Shown piece by piece: positions 1-8,960 of a stretch of DNA of 64,000 nucleotides. The DNA is from Brevibacterium moorei (lineage in GTDB: Bacteria > Actinomycetota > Actinomycetes > Actinomycetales > Brevibacteriaceae): positions 57,573 through 121,572 of the forward strand of contig NZ_JANIJX010000008.1 of NCBI RefSeq assembly GCF_024580735.1, read 5' to 3'. Position 1 is the stretch's first letter. Each line of letters opens with the position of its first letter. Under the pieces are notes generated by a model that was not told the origin of the DNA, ran no database searches, and saw only the letters and a program-made list of their open reading frames with translations. The translations under genes and the position numbers were made by a program.

Positions 1-826
1 CCAGCCCGGCCCCGGGGATCTCCGGGCGCAGCCCGTGCAGCAGGCGGTCGACCAGCACCTGTTCGTGCGCGGTCTGCGCGCGCGAGTCGATTGCGACGGA
101 GGCCTGCGCGGGAATGGTGTTCGTGGTCGTCCCCGAGGTCATGACGGTGGGGGTGACCGAGGTGCCGTCGGCCGTCTGCCGGTCCAGGGCGGCGATGCGC
201 AGCACCTGGGCGGCGACCTCGGTGGTGGCGTTGATGCCCTTCTCCGGTTCGACACCGGCGTGGGAGGCCCGACCGGTGATCTCCAACCGGTACAGGGCAA
301 CGCCCTTGCGACCGGTCTTCACCGCGCCCTCCCGGTGGCCTTCGCCGCTTTCGAACACGAGTGCGGCCTCTGCGCCGGCGGCCTCGGCCTCGATGATGCC
401 GCGCGAGGACACCGAGCCGATCTCCTCATCGCCGGTGATGAGCAGGCTGACCCCGTCCAGGTTCCCGCGGTTCGCGCGTACGGCGGCCAGGGCGTGCAGG
501 GCGATGAGGTCCCCGCCCTTCATATCGTCGGTACCGGGGCCTCGGACCACACCGGCGCGAATCGAGAAGGGAATGCGCGCCAGTGTGCCCAGCGGCCAGA
601 CCGTGTCGTGGTGACCGATCAGTACGACACTGCGCGGGCCCGAGCCGAAGCGCCAGAGCAGGTGTGGGGCGTCGCCGGGGGTCAGGACCCGGGGCGCGGC
701 ACCCAGCAGCGAGGCGCCCACACGTGCCACCAGATGGGCGGAGCGCGACAGTGCTGCGGGGTCCGAGGTGGGGGATTCGCATTCGACCAGGGTCTTGAAC
801 TGGGAGAGGAAGAGCTCGAGGTCCAT
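1..826 (-). CDS. M20 family metallopeptidase (glutamate carboxypeptidase-like), C-terminus cut by the window edge
   Basis: This minus-strand reading frame starts at an ATG at 824-826 and stays open to the left edge, so about 275 residues are visible and the C-terminus is missing. The N-terminal segment MDLELFLSQFKTLVECESPT is typical of M20 exopeptidases. The metal-site motifs are present: GHHDTVWP with a following GPGTDDMKGG (His and Asp ligands) and ITGDEEIGS (the catalytic Glu pair). A GRASHAGVEPEKGINA segment marks the start of the dimerisation (lid) domain. Family members are cytoplasmic two-metal hydrolases that cleave peptides or N-acyl amino acids, and the CPG2 group removes C-terminal glutamate. 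The substrate cannot be read from sequence. It is one of three M20-fold genes in this window. The gene stands alone next to the tRNA and its operon context lies outside. Confidence 0.9.
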   Translation of the reverse strand, partial: MDLELFLSQFKTLVECESPTSDPAALSRSAHLVARVGASLLGAAPRVLTPGDAPHLLWRFGSGPRSVVLIGHHDTVWPLGTLARIPFSIRAGVVRGPGTDDMKGGDLIALHALAAVRANRGNLDGVSLLITGDEEIGSVSSRGIIEAEAAGAEAALVFESGEGHREGAVKTGRKGVALYRLEITGRASHAGVEPEKGINATTEVAAQVLRIAALDRQTADGTSVTPTVMTSGTTTNTIPAQASVAIDSRAQTAHEQVLVDRLLHGLRPEIPGAGL

Positions 827-956
827 TCGTCCAGTCTACGGGGCACTGCGTCGGTGGGGCATGGCCCCGGCGCGCTGCGCCCGACTCGCCTGTGGTCGAC
901 ATCTCAATTCGCAGCTTTGACCTGGAGGCAGCTGAGCCGATAGAGTTATCTGCGTT

Positions 957-1029
957 GCCGCTTTAGCTCAGTCGGCAGAGCGTCTCACTCGTAATGAGAA
1001 GGTCGTGAGTTCGATTCTCACAAGCGGCT
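957..1029 (+). tRNA. tRNA-Thr (anticodon CGT)
   Basis: A cloverleaf folds here. The acceptor stem pairs GCCGCTT (957-963) with AAGCGGC (1022-1028), the D-arm reads GCTCAGTCGGCAGAGC, and the T-arm is GTGAG-TTCGATT-CTCAC. The anticodon stem TCTCA/TGAGA encloses the loop CTCGTAA, which gives anticodon CGT and reads the Thr codon ACG. The discriminator base is T and no CCA is encoded, so CCA must be added after transcription, as is usual in actinobacteria. Confidence 0.95.
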
Positions 1030-1038
1030 CGGCAATCC

Positions 1039-1074
1039 GAACCCCGGCACCATGATTCCATGGTGTCGGGGTTC
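1039..1074 (+). terminator. Hairpin terminator after tRNA-Thr
   Basis: Arms at 1039-1054 and 1059-1074 form a 16-bp stem with one G-T wobble and an ATTC loop. It lies 10 bases past the tRNA 3' end. There is no long T-run, which is common for high-GC terminators. Confidence 0.75.
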
Positions 1075-1151
1075 TGTCGTGCCGGCGCCTGTTAGGATCT
1101 GTTGCGTAGTGCTCTGCTGCATAGTGCAAAGGCGTAACCGGGAGGCTGTCC

Positions 1152-2015
1152 GTGGGCAACGGCAAGTTCATCGTCGTCGGAATCGACGGATCGCAGGCAT
1201 CGCGGGAGGCCGCCTGGTGGGCAATGAAGGACGCCAGGTCCACCGGGATCGAAGTCCGGTTGGTCGCGGTGGTCGACGAATCCCAGCTGGAGCGGGCCGA
1301 CGCCCGGCTCGAGGAGCTGGCCGACGAACTCTCCACACACGCCCCTGAAGCGGTCTTCACCACCCTGGCCACCACCGGCGATCCGGCCGAGGTGCTGGTC
1401 GACCTGGCCGCGGATGCGACCCTCCTGGTGTTGGGCGAACACGGCAAGGACGAGGCCGAGCCCGGCCGTCTGGGCACCGTGGCGGCCGGTATCCCCGGGC
1501 ATGCTCTGTGCAGTGTGCTGATCCTGCGGCAGACGCCCGGGCAGAAGGCCGAATCCGAGGTTCCCGACGGCCATCCGCGCGACCGCAAGCCGGTGGTCGT
1601 CGGCTTGGACACCTCGGTGTACTCCGCGATCGCGACCATCGATGCCGCGATCTACGCCCGGGTGCTCGGCGTGCCGCTGCGGGTGCTGACGGTGATCCGC
1701 GAGGACGAACCCGGCGATCTGGTCGCCACGCAGGTCGAATTCGACCTGGCCTGGTTGCGCGCGGAGGTCCCCGGCGCCGTGATCGTGCACGAATACGTGC
1801 CGGCCGCGGGCCGCACGCCCGCCGAGGTGCTGGTCGAGGCCGGCGATGAGGCCTCCGGGCTGGCCGTCGGAAAGCGCGGTATGGGGCTGTTCGAGAGCAT
1901 GCGGGTACAGCTGGGGCGGACCTCGGCCGCTGTGTTGCGCGATGCGCGCTCCAGCGTGCTGTTCGTGCCGTACCGCGAGGACCGACGTTTGGAGACCCGG
2001 CGCGAGGTCCGCTGA
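1152..2015 (+). CDS. Universal stress protein, tandem UspA domains
   Basis: The 287-residue protein has two UspA folds in tandem. Domain one (about residues 5-125) opens with FIVVGIDGSQASREAAWWA and ends with GEHGKDEAEPGRLGT. Domain two (about residues 145-278) opens with KPVVVGLDTSVYSA and ends with GMGLFESMRVQLGRTS. Both carry a G-x2-G-x9-G-(S/T) type nucleotide-binding motif, so ATP binding is likely. In actinobacteria such tandem proteins are cytoplasmic and linked to stress and dormancy. The GTG at 1152 was chosen because a GGGAGG ribosome binding site precedes it. The gene is monocistronic and converges on the next gene across a shared hairpin. The exact role is unknown. Confidence 0.9.
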   Translation: MGNGKFIVVGIDGSQASREAAWWAMKDARSTGIEVRLVAVVDESQLERADARLEELADELSTHAPEAVFTTLATTGDPAEVLVDLAADATLLVLGEHGKDEAEPGRLGTVAAGIPGHALCSVLILRQTPGQKAESEVPDGHPRDRKPVVVGLDTSVYSAIATIDAAIYARVLGVPLRVLTVIREDEPGDLVATQVEFDLAWLRAEVPGAVIVHEYVPAAGRTPAEVLVEAGDEASGLAVGKRGMGLFESMRVQLGRTSAAVLRDARSSVLFVPYREDRRLETRREVR

Positions 2016-2023
2016 GGCGATCC

Positions 2024-2060
2024 CTGCACATCCCAGGCGTCGGCGCGCTGGGATGTGCAG
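2024..2060. terminator. Bidirectional hairpin between convergent genes
   Basis: Arms 2024-2036 (CTGCACATCCCAG) and 2048-2060 are perfect 13-bp inverted copies with an 11-base loop. The hairpin lies between the stop of the stress-protein gene and the stop of the convergent membrane-protein gene, so it can serve both. Confidence 0.7.
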
Positions 2061-2065
2061 CCCGC

Positions 2066-3859
2066 TCAGTGACGGGGGTTGCGGCGGGGCCGACGCACCA
2101 GGTGTCCCAGCCAGGCCCTGGTCACCGCGTTGACCACCAGCAATGCCACGCAGGCGTAGACCAGACCCGGCACCGCCACCGCGCGGTAGGCGGAGAGCGA
2201 GAAGCCGCCGGTCGTCGCGGACACTACGGTGCTCAGGGTCCGCCACCCGAAGTGTCCATGGGGGAACGATCCCAGGAGGTTCCGTGGGAACTGGTCGGAG
2301 GTGATCTGCTCGATGAACCACCAGCCGGGCACCAGCGGCAGGATGCCGAAGGCACTGCTGAGTGCGCACATGACCAGGCTGATACTGAGGAACCCTCCGA
2401 TGGTTCGCCCGAACACCGCGTCGATGGCCAGCACCGACCAGGCCGTGAGCGTGGCGACCACCAGGCACACGATCACGCACAGGAGTGAGGCGATGAGCGG
2501 GGTGAAACCGCCCAGCAGTTGTCCGCCGGTGTTCGCGAAGCCCCCGGACCAATTGCCCAGATAGCCCAGCAGAGCCCACACCCCCAGCAGGGCGAGGGTG
2601 AGGATGCCGACCGTGCCCAGGCTCAGCAGCTGTTTGGCGCCGAACGCGGTACGCGGATCGACCTGTGTGTCGACCCGCGCGTCGACTGCTGCCAGTTCGC
2701 GGGTGGCCGGACCGGACTCATGCCCCGCTTCGAGAGCACCGGGGGCGGTTTCGTGTTCGGGCTCGGAGGCGTCGGGGGCGGCCTCGTACCCACCGTATGT
2801 GCGGCGGACCCTACGGCGCACCAGCCAGGCCGAGGCGAAGCCCGCGGTCAGCGCACCGGCCACGAGCAGCAGCGGTAGGGCGCTGCGGAAGGCCAGCGTG
2901 AGCGAGTCGGCGTGCTGCTCGGGCGAGACGGTGATCGGTTCGCCGTCCTGTCCCTGCGCACCGGGCGTTACGGTATCGGACGTTTCGGTGCCGGATGTCG
3001 TCGTGCCGCTTGTGGGTGCCGCTCTGTGCCCGCCGGCCACGACAGCGGCGTCCGCGCTGGGACCCGTATTCGCACGCGCCGGCCCTGCGACCTTCTTCAC
3101 CGTGAAGTCATAGGCCTGTTCGAAGGCGTTGTAGCGGGCCGTCCGGTCGGCCTTGCATTCGACGTTCGGCTTGTCGATGACGCCGGCACAATCCCATTTC
3201 AGCGCGATCAGGCGGATTTCCTTCTGGCTCTCCCGCAGGGCCGGGGCGATTGTGTCCTTCCGATACGCATCCAGGTCGAAGCCGTCCTCGGCTCGGGCAT
3301 CCGGCCCGGCCAGCAGGTCCATATGGTGCGTGTAGGCCTGCGGATAACGTTCTTGTCGAGAGACTCGGTCGATCGTCTCCGTCATCGTGTCGGTAAAGCC
3401 CTTGGGGAAGACGAGCGCGGCGGCCACACTGCCATCGGCCACCAGCTTCCTGGTCTGCTTCGGCTTGACGACGGTGACCTCGGTCCTGCCCGCCGGCTGG
3501 GCCTTCAGCTTATCCGCGAAGGTCTGGGAGAAATTCCTCCACTGGGGCTTCGCATCCATGGTGGACAGCTCCCGCTGTTCATCGTCGATGCCCACCGCGA
3601 CCCGGTAGTGCCCGGCCGCGTGGTCCTTTCCGCCGGTGCCGTTCCCGCCATCCCGGCCGGCCTGCTGAGTGTGCCCGGCCGCGGCGGCCGCCTGGTCACG
3701 GGCATCGTTGCGGATCTTCGCATCGGCCCGGAACGTGGTCAGCGGAATGTAGAGCAGGGCCAGCAACACCATGACGATGAGCGAGGCGGCCAGTGGAATA
3801 AGCGCGCTGCGGATACGATTCGCGAGTATCTGACGCAGGAGGCCGCTGGATGAACGCAT
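2066..3859 (-). CDS. Membrane protein, YhgE/Pip- or ABC-2-permease-like architecture, function unknown
   Basis: I placed the start at the ATG at 3859 (MRSSSGLLRQILANRIRSAL), because an upstream extension in the same frame looks like non-coding sequence. This gives 597 residues. One membrane helix (about residues 21-42, LIPLAASLIVMVLLALLYIP) is followed by a large extracytoplasmic region. After a second helix (about 330-350) and a charged, acidic linker come four to five helices at the C-terminus. One N-terminal helix, a long outside domain and a C-terminal helix cluster resemble YhgE/Pip and ABC-2-type exporter subunits. No ATPase gene lies beside it and no catalytic motif was seen. The gene is divergent from the leucine-degradation operon. 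Confidence 0.6.
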   Translation of the reverse strand: MRSSSGLLRQILANRIRSALIPLAASLIVMVLLALLYIPLTTFRADAKIRNDARDQAAAAAGHTQQAGRDGGNGTGGKDHAAGHYRVAVGIDDEQRELSTMDAKPQWRNFSQTFADKLKAQPAGRTEVTVVKPKQTRKLVADGSVAAALVFPKGFTDTMTETIDRVSRQERYPQAYTHHMDLLAGPDARAEDGFDLDAYRKDTIAPALRESQKEIRLIALKWDCAGVIDKPNVECKADRTARYNAFEQAYDFTVKKVAGPARANTGPSADAAVVAGGHRAAPTSGTTTSGTETSDTVTPGAQGQDGEPITVSPEQHADSLTLAFRSALPLLLVAGALTAGFASAWLVRRRVRRTYGGYEAAPDASEPEHETAPGALEAGHESGPATRELAAVDARVDTQVDPRTAFGAKQLLSLGTVGILTLALLGVWALLGYLGNWSGGFANTGGQLLGGFTPLIASLLCVIVCLVVATLTAWSVLAIDAVFGRTIGGFLSISLVMCALSSAFGILPLVPGWWFIEQITSDQFPRNLLGSFPHGHFGWRTLSTVVSATTGGFSLSAYRAVAVPGLVYACVALLVVNAVTRAWLGHLVRRPRRNPRH

Positions 3860-4012
3860 ATATCCAACTTTATGTGCTCGTCTCCTGTGTGCTGTTGGCA
3901 GCGGTATCGGTCGTCTCCCGACGAACTGGCCTAGACTCGGGACCAGGAGCCCACCGCACGACAGGCACGGGCCCCTGCACATACCTGGACACACCCTCGT
4001 ACAGGAGAGTCA

Positions 4013-5632
4013 ATGAAGACCCTGGGGACATCGGTGGACACCCACGATCCGGCCGTCAAGGCCAGGCGGGCCGCCCACACCACACTCATCGAAGCACTGC
4101 GCACACGCCTGGAGGCCACCGCGCGCGGCGGCGGCGAACGGTCGCGGCAGCGCCATCTGGACCGCGGCAAACTCCTCCCGCGCGAGCGCGTGGAACGGCT
4201 GTTGGATCCCGGCGCGCCCTTCCTTGAACTGAGCCCACTGGCCGCCAACGGAATGTACGCAGACGCCTCACCGGGCGCCGGCATCATCACCGGGCTGGGC
4301 CGGGTCGCCGGGCGGATCTGCGTGATCGTGGCCAATGACGCTACCGTCAAGGGCGGGACCTACTACCCGATGACCGTCAAGAAGCACCTGCGCGCCCAGG
4401 AAGTGGCCCTGGCCAACCGGCTGCCGTGCATCTACCTGGTCGACTCAGGCGGAGCGAACCTGCCCAACCAGGACGAAGTGTTCCCCGACCGGGACCACTT
4501 CGGCCGGATCTTCTACAACCAAGCCACCCTGTCGGCCGCCGGCGTCCCCCAGCTGGCCGCGGTCCTGGGCTCGTGCACCGCCGGCGGCGCCTACGTCCCC
4601 GCGATGAGCGACGAGACCATCATCGTGGGCGACCAGGGCACGATCTTCCTCGGCGGCCCGCCCCTGGTCAAGGCCGCCACCGGCGAGGACGTCACTGCCG
4701 AGGACCTGGGCGGCGGCGCCCTGCACTCGCGCGTCTCCGGCGTCACCGACCACCTGGCGGCGAACGACGGACACGCACTGGAGATCATGCGCGACATCGT
4801 CTCCACCCTGGCGCCCCAGGACGCCCCCGCCTGGCAGCGCACCACCCCGCAGCCCCCGGCGGCCGATCCGGAGGAACTCACCGCCGTCGTCCCCGCCGAC
4901 CTGAAAACCCCCTACGACGTGCGCGAGGTCATCGCCCGCCTGGTCGACGGCAGTAGCTTCCACGAATTCAAAGCCGAATACGGCACCACCCTGGTCACCG
5001 GCTTCGCCCACCTGGACGGCCACCCCGTGGGAATCGTGGCCAACAACGGCGTGCTGTTCGGCGAATCCGCACTCAAGGGCGCCCACTTCATCCAACTGTG
5101 CGATCAGCGCGACACCCCGCTGATCTTCCTGCAGAACATCACCGGCTTCATGGTCGGCCGCGACTACGAAGCCGGCGGTATCGCCAAACACGGCGCCAAA
5201 ATGGTCAACGCCGTGGCCTGCGCACGCGTCCCCAAACTCACCGTCATCATCGGCGGATCCTTCGGCGCGGGCAACTACGCCATGTGCGGGCGCGCCTACG
5301 ACCCCCGCTTCCTGTGGATCTGGCCCCACGCCCGGATCTCCGTGATGGGCGGGGAACAGGCCGCCGGAGTGCTCACCACCGTCAAACGCGCCCAACTGGA
5401 AGCCCGCGGCGAAACCCTCGACCCCGCCGCCGAGGCCGCCCTGCGCCAACCCACCCTCGACCAGTACGAACACCAGGGCGACCCCTACTACTCGACCGCC
5501 CGACTCTGGGACGACGGCATCATCGAACCCGCCCAGACCCGCCAGGTCCTGGCCCTGGCGCTCGAAGCCTGCCGCCACACCCCACTGACCAGACCGGGCA
5601 ACGCCCCCGGCTACGGCATCTTCAGGATGTGA
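4013..5632 (+). CDS. mccB: Acyl-CoA carboxylase beta subunit, probable methylcrotonyl-CoA carboxylase carboxyltransferase
   Basis: The 539-residue carboxyltransferase subunit has the two crotonase-like halves of the biotin-dependent family. The N-terminal half includes [14 protein letters not shown] and [13 protein letters not shown]. The C-terminal half includes [36 protein letters not shown] and [14 protein letters not shown]. The [11 protein letters not shown] and [11 protein letters not shown] segments are typical of methylcrotonyl-CoA carboxylase beta rather than propionyl-CoA carboxylase. It would move CO2 from carboxybiotin to 3-methylcrotonyl-CoA in leucine breakdown. The ATG at 4013 follows an AGGAGAG site. 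It is first in an operon with the biotin carboxylase (5-base gap) and a dehydrogenase, the same order as accD1-accA1-fadE19 in mycobacteria. Confidence 0.92.
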   Translation: MKTLGTSVDTHDPAVKARRAAHTTLIEALRTRLEATARGGGERSRQRHLDRGKLLPRERVERLLDPGAPFLELSPLAANGMYADASPGAGIITGLGRVAGRICVIVANDATVKGGTYYPMTVKKHLRAQEVALANRLPCIYLVDSGGANLPNQDEVFPDRDHFGRIFYNQATLSAAGVPQLAAVLGSCTAGGAYVPAMSDETIIVGDQGTIFLGGPPLVKAATGEDVTAEDLGGGALHSRVSGVTDHLAANDGHALEIMRDIVSTLAPQDAPAWQRTTPQPPAADPEELTAVVPADLKTPYDVREVIARLVDGSSFHEFKAEYGTTLVTGFAHLDGHPVGIVANNGVLFGESALKGAHFIQLCDQRDTPLIFLQNITGFMVGRDYEAGGIAKHGAKMVNAVACARVPKLTVIIGGSFGAGNYAMCGRAYDPRFLWIWPHARISVMGGEQAAGVLTTVKRAQLEARGETLDPAAEAALRQPTLDQYEHQGDPYYSTARLWDDGIIEPAQTRQVLALALEACRHTPLTRPGNAPGYGIFRM

Positions 5633-5637
5633 CCGCC

Positions 5638-7659
5638 ATGTTCCACACAGTGCTCATCGCCAACCGCGGGGAAATCGCCCTGCGCGTCATCACCACCTGC
5701 CGCCGCCTGGGCGTGCGCACCGTCGCCGTCTACTCCGACGCCGACGCCGAGGCCGCCCACACCCGGGCCGCGGACCTCGCCGTGCGCCTCGGCCCGGCCC
5801 CGGCCAAGGACTCCTACCTCGACATCGCCAAGGTCATCGCCGCGGCCCGGGCCACCGGCGCCCAGGCGATCCACCCCGGCTACGGCTTCCTGTCCGAGAA
5901 CGCCGACTTCGCCCGCGCCTGCGAAGACGCCGGAATCGTGTTCCTGGGACCCGACTCCACCGCGATCGAAACCATGGGGGACAAGATCGCGGCCAAACAG
6001 GCCGTCGCCGCCCGAGGCGTCCCCCTGGTCCCCGGTGTGGCCCGGGCCGGGCTGAGCGATGCCCAACTGGCCGCCGCAGCCATGGACATCGGCCTGCCCG
6101 TGCTCATCAAACCCTCCGCCGGCGGAGGCGGCAAGGGCATGCACGCCGTCCACCACGAAGCCGAACTGCTGCCCGCCCTGGCCGCCGCCCGTCGCGAGGC
6201 CGCAGCCGGCTTCGGCGACGACACCCTGTTCCTTGAACGCCTCATCGCCCACCCCCGCCACATCGAAGTGCAGATCCTGGCAGACTCCCACGGCACCGTC
6301 ATCCACCTGGGCGAACGCGAATGCTCCCTGCAGCGCCGCCACCAGAAGGTGATCGAAGAAGCACCCTCGGCCCTGCTCGACCCCGGCACCCGCGCCAGAA
6401 TCGGCGAGGCCGCCCGCCAGACCGCCCTGGCCGTGGGCTACCGCGGCGCGGGCACCGTCGAATTCATCCTCAGCGCCGATCGGCCCGAAGAGTTCTTCTT
6501 CATGGAGATGAACACCCGCCTCCAGGTCGAACACCCCGTCACCGAAGAGGTCACCGGCCTGGACCTGGTCGAACAGATGCTGCTCATCGGCGCAGGCGAA
6601 CCCCTGCACATCACCCAGGACCAGGTGGACCTGCACGGCCACGCGATCGAGGCGCGCATCTACGCCGAGGACCCCGCCCGCGGCTTCCTGCCCACCGGCG
6701 GCCGCGCCCTCGACGTCTGCCTGCCCGCGGCCACCGCCTTCACCCGGGCCTCGGCCCAGTCCCAGGGCAACGGCATCCGCGTCGACGCGGGACTGAGTGC
6801 GGGCCAGCCGATCGTCTCCGCCTACGACCCGATGATCGCCAAGGTCATCGCCCACGGCCCCGACCGCGCCACCGCCCTGGCTCGGCTGGACTACGCGCTC
6901 GCCGGCTGTGCGATACCCGGCATCACGACCAATATCGACTTCCTGCGCAAGCTGTTGACCAGGGACGATGTCCGCGCCGGAGACCTGACGACGGAAATCA
7001 TCGACGGTCTTTCCGCTACGGAACTCGAACACGCGCCCGGGCCGATCGACCGCCTGTTCGCGGCCGCCGCGGTGGTGTCCACGGGCGGTGGGGCCGGGGC
7101 CGATCCCGCCTGGGACGGGGAACTCGCCCCGCCCGCTCCGGTGAAGGCCGGCGCATGGGACCGGCCCACCGGCTGGCGGTTGGGCCGCCCGCCGCACACC
7201 ACGGTGCCGCTCCTGGAATCCGGGGAACCGGTGGCGGTCGACTATCCGTACCCGGACCTCGGCGCTGCGACGGCCACCCCCGGCTGGTCGATGACGGTCG
7301 ACGGGGTGCGCCACACCGCGCGGATCTGGGCCAGGTCCGCCGATCGCCAGATCTGGGTGGCGAGTGAGCGCGGCGTCTATTCCTTCGTCCGGCCCACCGC
7401 GGACGCGAATCTTGATCCGGGTACCGTCGGGGCCGAACTCACCGCGCCGATGCCGGGTTCGGTGATCGCCGTCCACGCCGCCGACGGCGCACAGGTCACG
7501 GCGGGGCAGGCCCTGCTGGTGGTCGAGGCGATGAAGATGGAACACGTGCTCACCGCCCCCGTGGACGGGGTGCTGGCACTCGAGACGGTGCCAGGGGCCC
7601 AGGTGGCCCTGGACGAGGTACTGGCACGGGTCGTGCCGGAAACACAGAGCGAGGAGTAG
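5638..7659 (+). CDS. mccA: Acyl-CoA carboxylase alpha subunit (biotin carboxylase plus biotin carrier domain)
   Basis: The frame is open far upstream, but the protein must begin at the ATG at 5638, where the canonical MFHTVLIANRGEIALRV starts, giving 673 residues. The biotin carboxylase part (about 1-450) contains the ATP-grasp glycine-rich loop KPSAGGGGKGMH, the EMNTRLQVEHPVTE motif and the ECSLQRRHQKVIEEAPS segment. A poorly conserved middle domain follows. The C-terminal biotinyl domain (about 600-670) has VVEAMKMEH, whose Lys carries biotin. The protein uses ATP and bicarbonate to carboxylate biotin for the beta subunit encoded just upstream. Confidence 0.94.
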   Translation: MFHTVLIANRGEIALRVITTCRRLGVRTVAVYSDADAEAAHTRAADLAVRLGPAPAKDSYLDIAKVIAAARATGAQAIHPGYGFLSENADFARACEDAGIVFLGPDSTAIETMGDKIAAKQAVAARGVPLVPGVARAGLSDAQLAAAAMDIGLPVLIKPSAGGGGKGMHAVHHEAELLPALAAARREAAAGFGDDTLFLERLIAHPRHIEVQILADSHGTVIHLGERECSLQRRHQKVIEEAPSALLDPGTRARIGEAARQTALAVGYRGAGTVEFILSADRPEEFFFMEMNTRLQVEHPVTEEVTGLDLVEQMLLIGAGEPLHITQDQVDLHGHAIEARIYAEDPARGFLPTGGRALDVCLPAATAFTRASAQSQGNGIRVDAGLSAGQPIVSAYDPMIAKVIAHGPDRATALARLDYALAGCAIPGITTNIDFLRKLLTRDDVRAGDLTTEIIDGLSATELEHAPGPIDRLFAAAAVVSTGGGAGADPAWDGELAPPAPVKAGAWDRPTGWRLGRPPHTTVPLLESGEPVAVDYPYPDLGAATATPGWSMTVDGVRHTARIWARSADRQIWVASERGVYSFVRPTADANLDPGTVGAELTAPMPGSVIAVHAADGAQVTAGQALLVVEAMKMEHVLTAPVDGVLALETVPGAQVALDEVLARVVPETQSEE

Positions 7660-7661
7660 TC

Positions 7662-8882
7662 ATGGCCATCAGCTTCACCCCGGGAATGCTGCCGGAGGAG
7701 TACGAGTCCCTGCGCAGGTCCGTCGCCGATTTCGCGGACGCCGAGGTCGCGCCGGTCAGCGCCGAACTGGACCGGGCACACGCCTTCCCCTACGAACTGG
7801 TCGCCAAAATGGGCGATATGGGCCTGTTCGGACTGCCGTTCCCGGAGGAGTACGGGGGCATGGGCGGGGACTACTTCGCCCTGTGCCTGGCGATCGAGGA
7901 ATTAGCGCGGGTCAACCAGTCCCTGGCCATCACCCTGGAGGCGGGCGTCTCATTGGGGGCGATGCCGATCCACCGCTTCGGCACGGACGCACAGCGCGCC
8001 GAACTGTTGCCACAGGTGATCGACGGGCGCGGCCTGGCGGCCTTCGGACTGACCGAGCCCGAGGCCGGTTCGGACGCCGGCGGCACCCGCACCCGGGCGG
8101 TCCTGACCCCCGGCTCGGGCGGGCAGGACGGCACGCCCGGTTCACCCACCGGCGGCGGCACGTGGACGATCGACGGGGCGAAGTGCTTCATCACGAACTC
8201 GGGCACCTCGATCACGAAGTTCGTCACCGTCACGGCGGTCACCGGCACCCGCACCGCAGCCGACGGCTCCCCGCGCCCGGAGATCTCCACCCTCATCGTG
8301 CCCTCCGGCACCCCCGGCTTCACCGTGGAGCCGGCCTACGACAAGGTCGGCTGGAACTCCTCGGACACCCACCCACTGACCTTCGCAGGGGTCAACGTGC
8401 CAGAGGGGAACCTGCTGGGACAGCGTGGGCGCGGGTACGCGAACTTCCTGCGGATCCTCGACGAGGGCAGGATCGCCGTGGCCGCGCTCGCAGTGGGCGC
8501 CGCGCAGGGCTGCCTCGACGAATCGGTGCGCTATGCGCGCGAACGCACCGCCTTCGGCCGGCCGATCGGGGACTACCAGGGCATGTCGTTCAAGATCGCG
8601 CGGATGGCGGCCCGGACGCAGACTGCCCGGGCCGCCTATTATGCGGCGGCCTCGCGGATGCTGGCCGGCCTGCCGTTCAAAACGGAGGCGGCCATTGCGA
8701 AGCTGGTGGCGGGCGAGGCCGCCATGGACAATGCGCGCGATGCCACGCAGGTCCACGGCGGGTACGGCTTCATGAACGAGTCCCCGGTCGCCCGCCACTA
8801 CCGGGACTCGAAGGTCCTGGAGATCGGCGAGGGCACGACGGAGGTGCAGCTGATGTTGATCGGCCGGGAGCTGGGCCTGTAG
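7662..8882 (+). CDS. Acyl-CoA dehydrogenase of the leucine/branched-chain operon
   Basis: The 406-residue FAD enzyme is translated from the ATG at 7662, just after the preceding stop, with GAGGAG as its site. It shows FGLTEPEAGSDAGGTRT, KCFITNSG, RTAFGRPIGDYQ and QVHGGYGFMNESPVARHYRD. Position in the operon suggests isovaleryl-CoA or another branched short-chain acyl-CoA as substrate. The C-terminal catalytic motif reads EIGEGTTEVQ, with Glu at the usual short-chain acyl-CoA dehydrogenase position. The helix-G Glu that classical isovaleryl-CoA dehydrogenase uses is replaced by Gly (LDEGRIAVA). It therefore looks like a FadE19-type enzyme rather than a true IVD orthologue. Confidence 0.9.
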   Translation: MAISFTPGMLPEEYESLRRSVADFADAEVAPVSAELDRAHAFPYELVAKMGDMGLFGLPFPEEYGGMGGDYFALCLAIEELARVNQSLAITLEAGVSLGAMPIHRFGTDAQRAELLPQVIDGRGLAAFGLTEPEAGSDAGGTRTRAVLTPGSGGQDGTPGSPTGGGTWTIDGAKCFITNSGTSITKFVTVTAVTGTRTAADGSPRPEISTLIVPSGTPGFTVEPAYDKVGWNSSDTHPLTFAGVNVPEGNLLGQRGRGYANFLRILDEGRIAVAALAVGAAQGCLDESVRYARERTAFGRPIGDYQGMSFKIARMAARTQTARAAYYAAASRMLAGLPFKTEAAIAKLVAGEAAMDNARDATQVHGGYGFMNESPVARHYRDSKVLEIGEGTTEVQLMLIGRELGL

Positions 8883-8960
8883 CCCGCCGCAGGGCCTGGC
8901 CGCCGCACGCTATTACCCGCGCCCCGTATTACCGGTGCGCTGGATGAGCGTTGCCCGGTA

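Noticed and set aside
35..943. 302-residue plus-strand frame at the left edge
   Set aside because: Antisense to the M20 peptidase, which has all expected metal motifs.
1092..2579. 495-residue minus-strand frame opposite the universal stress protein
   Set aside because: It mirrors the codon bias of the real gene and runs across its stop and terminator into another gene; the translation has no recognisable fold.
4445..7545. Long minus-strand frames (377 and 644 residues) opposite the carboxylase genes
   Set aside because: Gly/Val/Asp-rich composition typical of antisense high-GC frames, while the plus strand has unmistakable biotin-enzyme motifs.
8883..8960. Near-repeats of ACCGGTGCGC between the dehydrogenase and PAP2 genes
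   Set aside because: They do not form a good hairpin and are short; likely composition bias.
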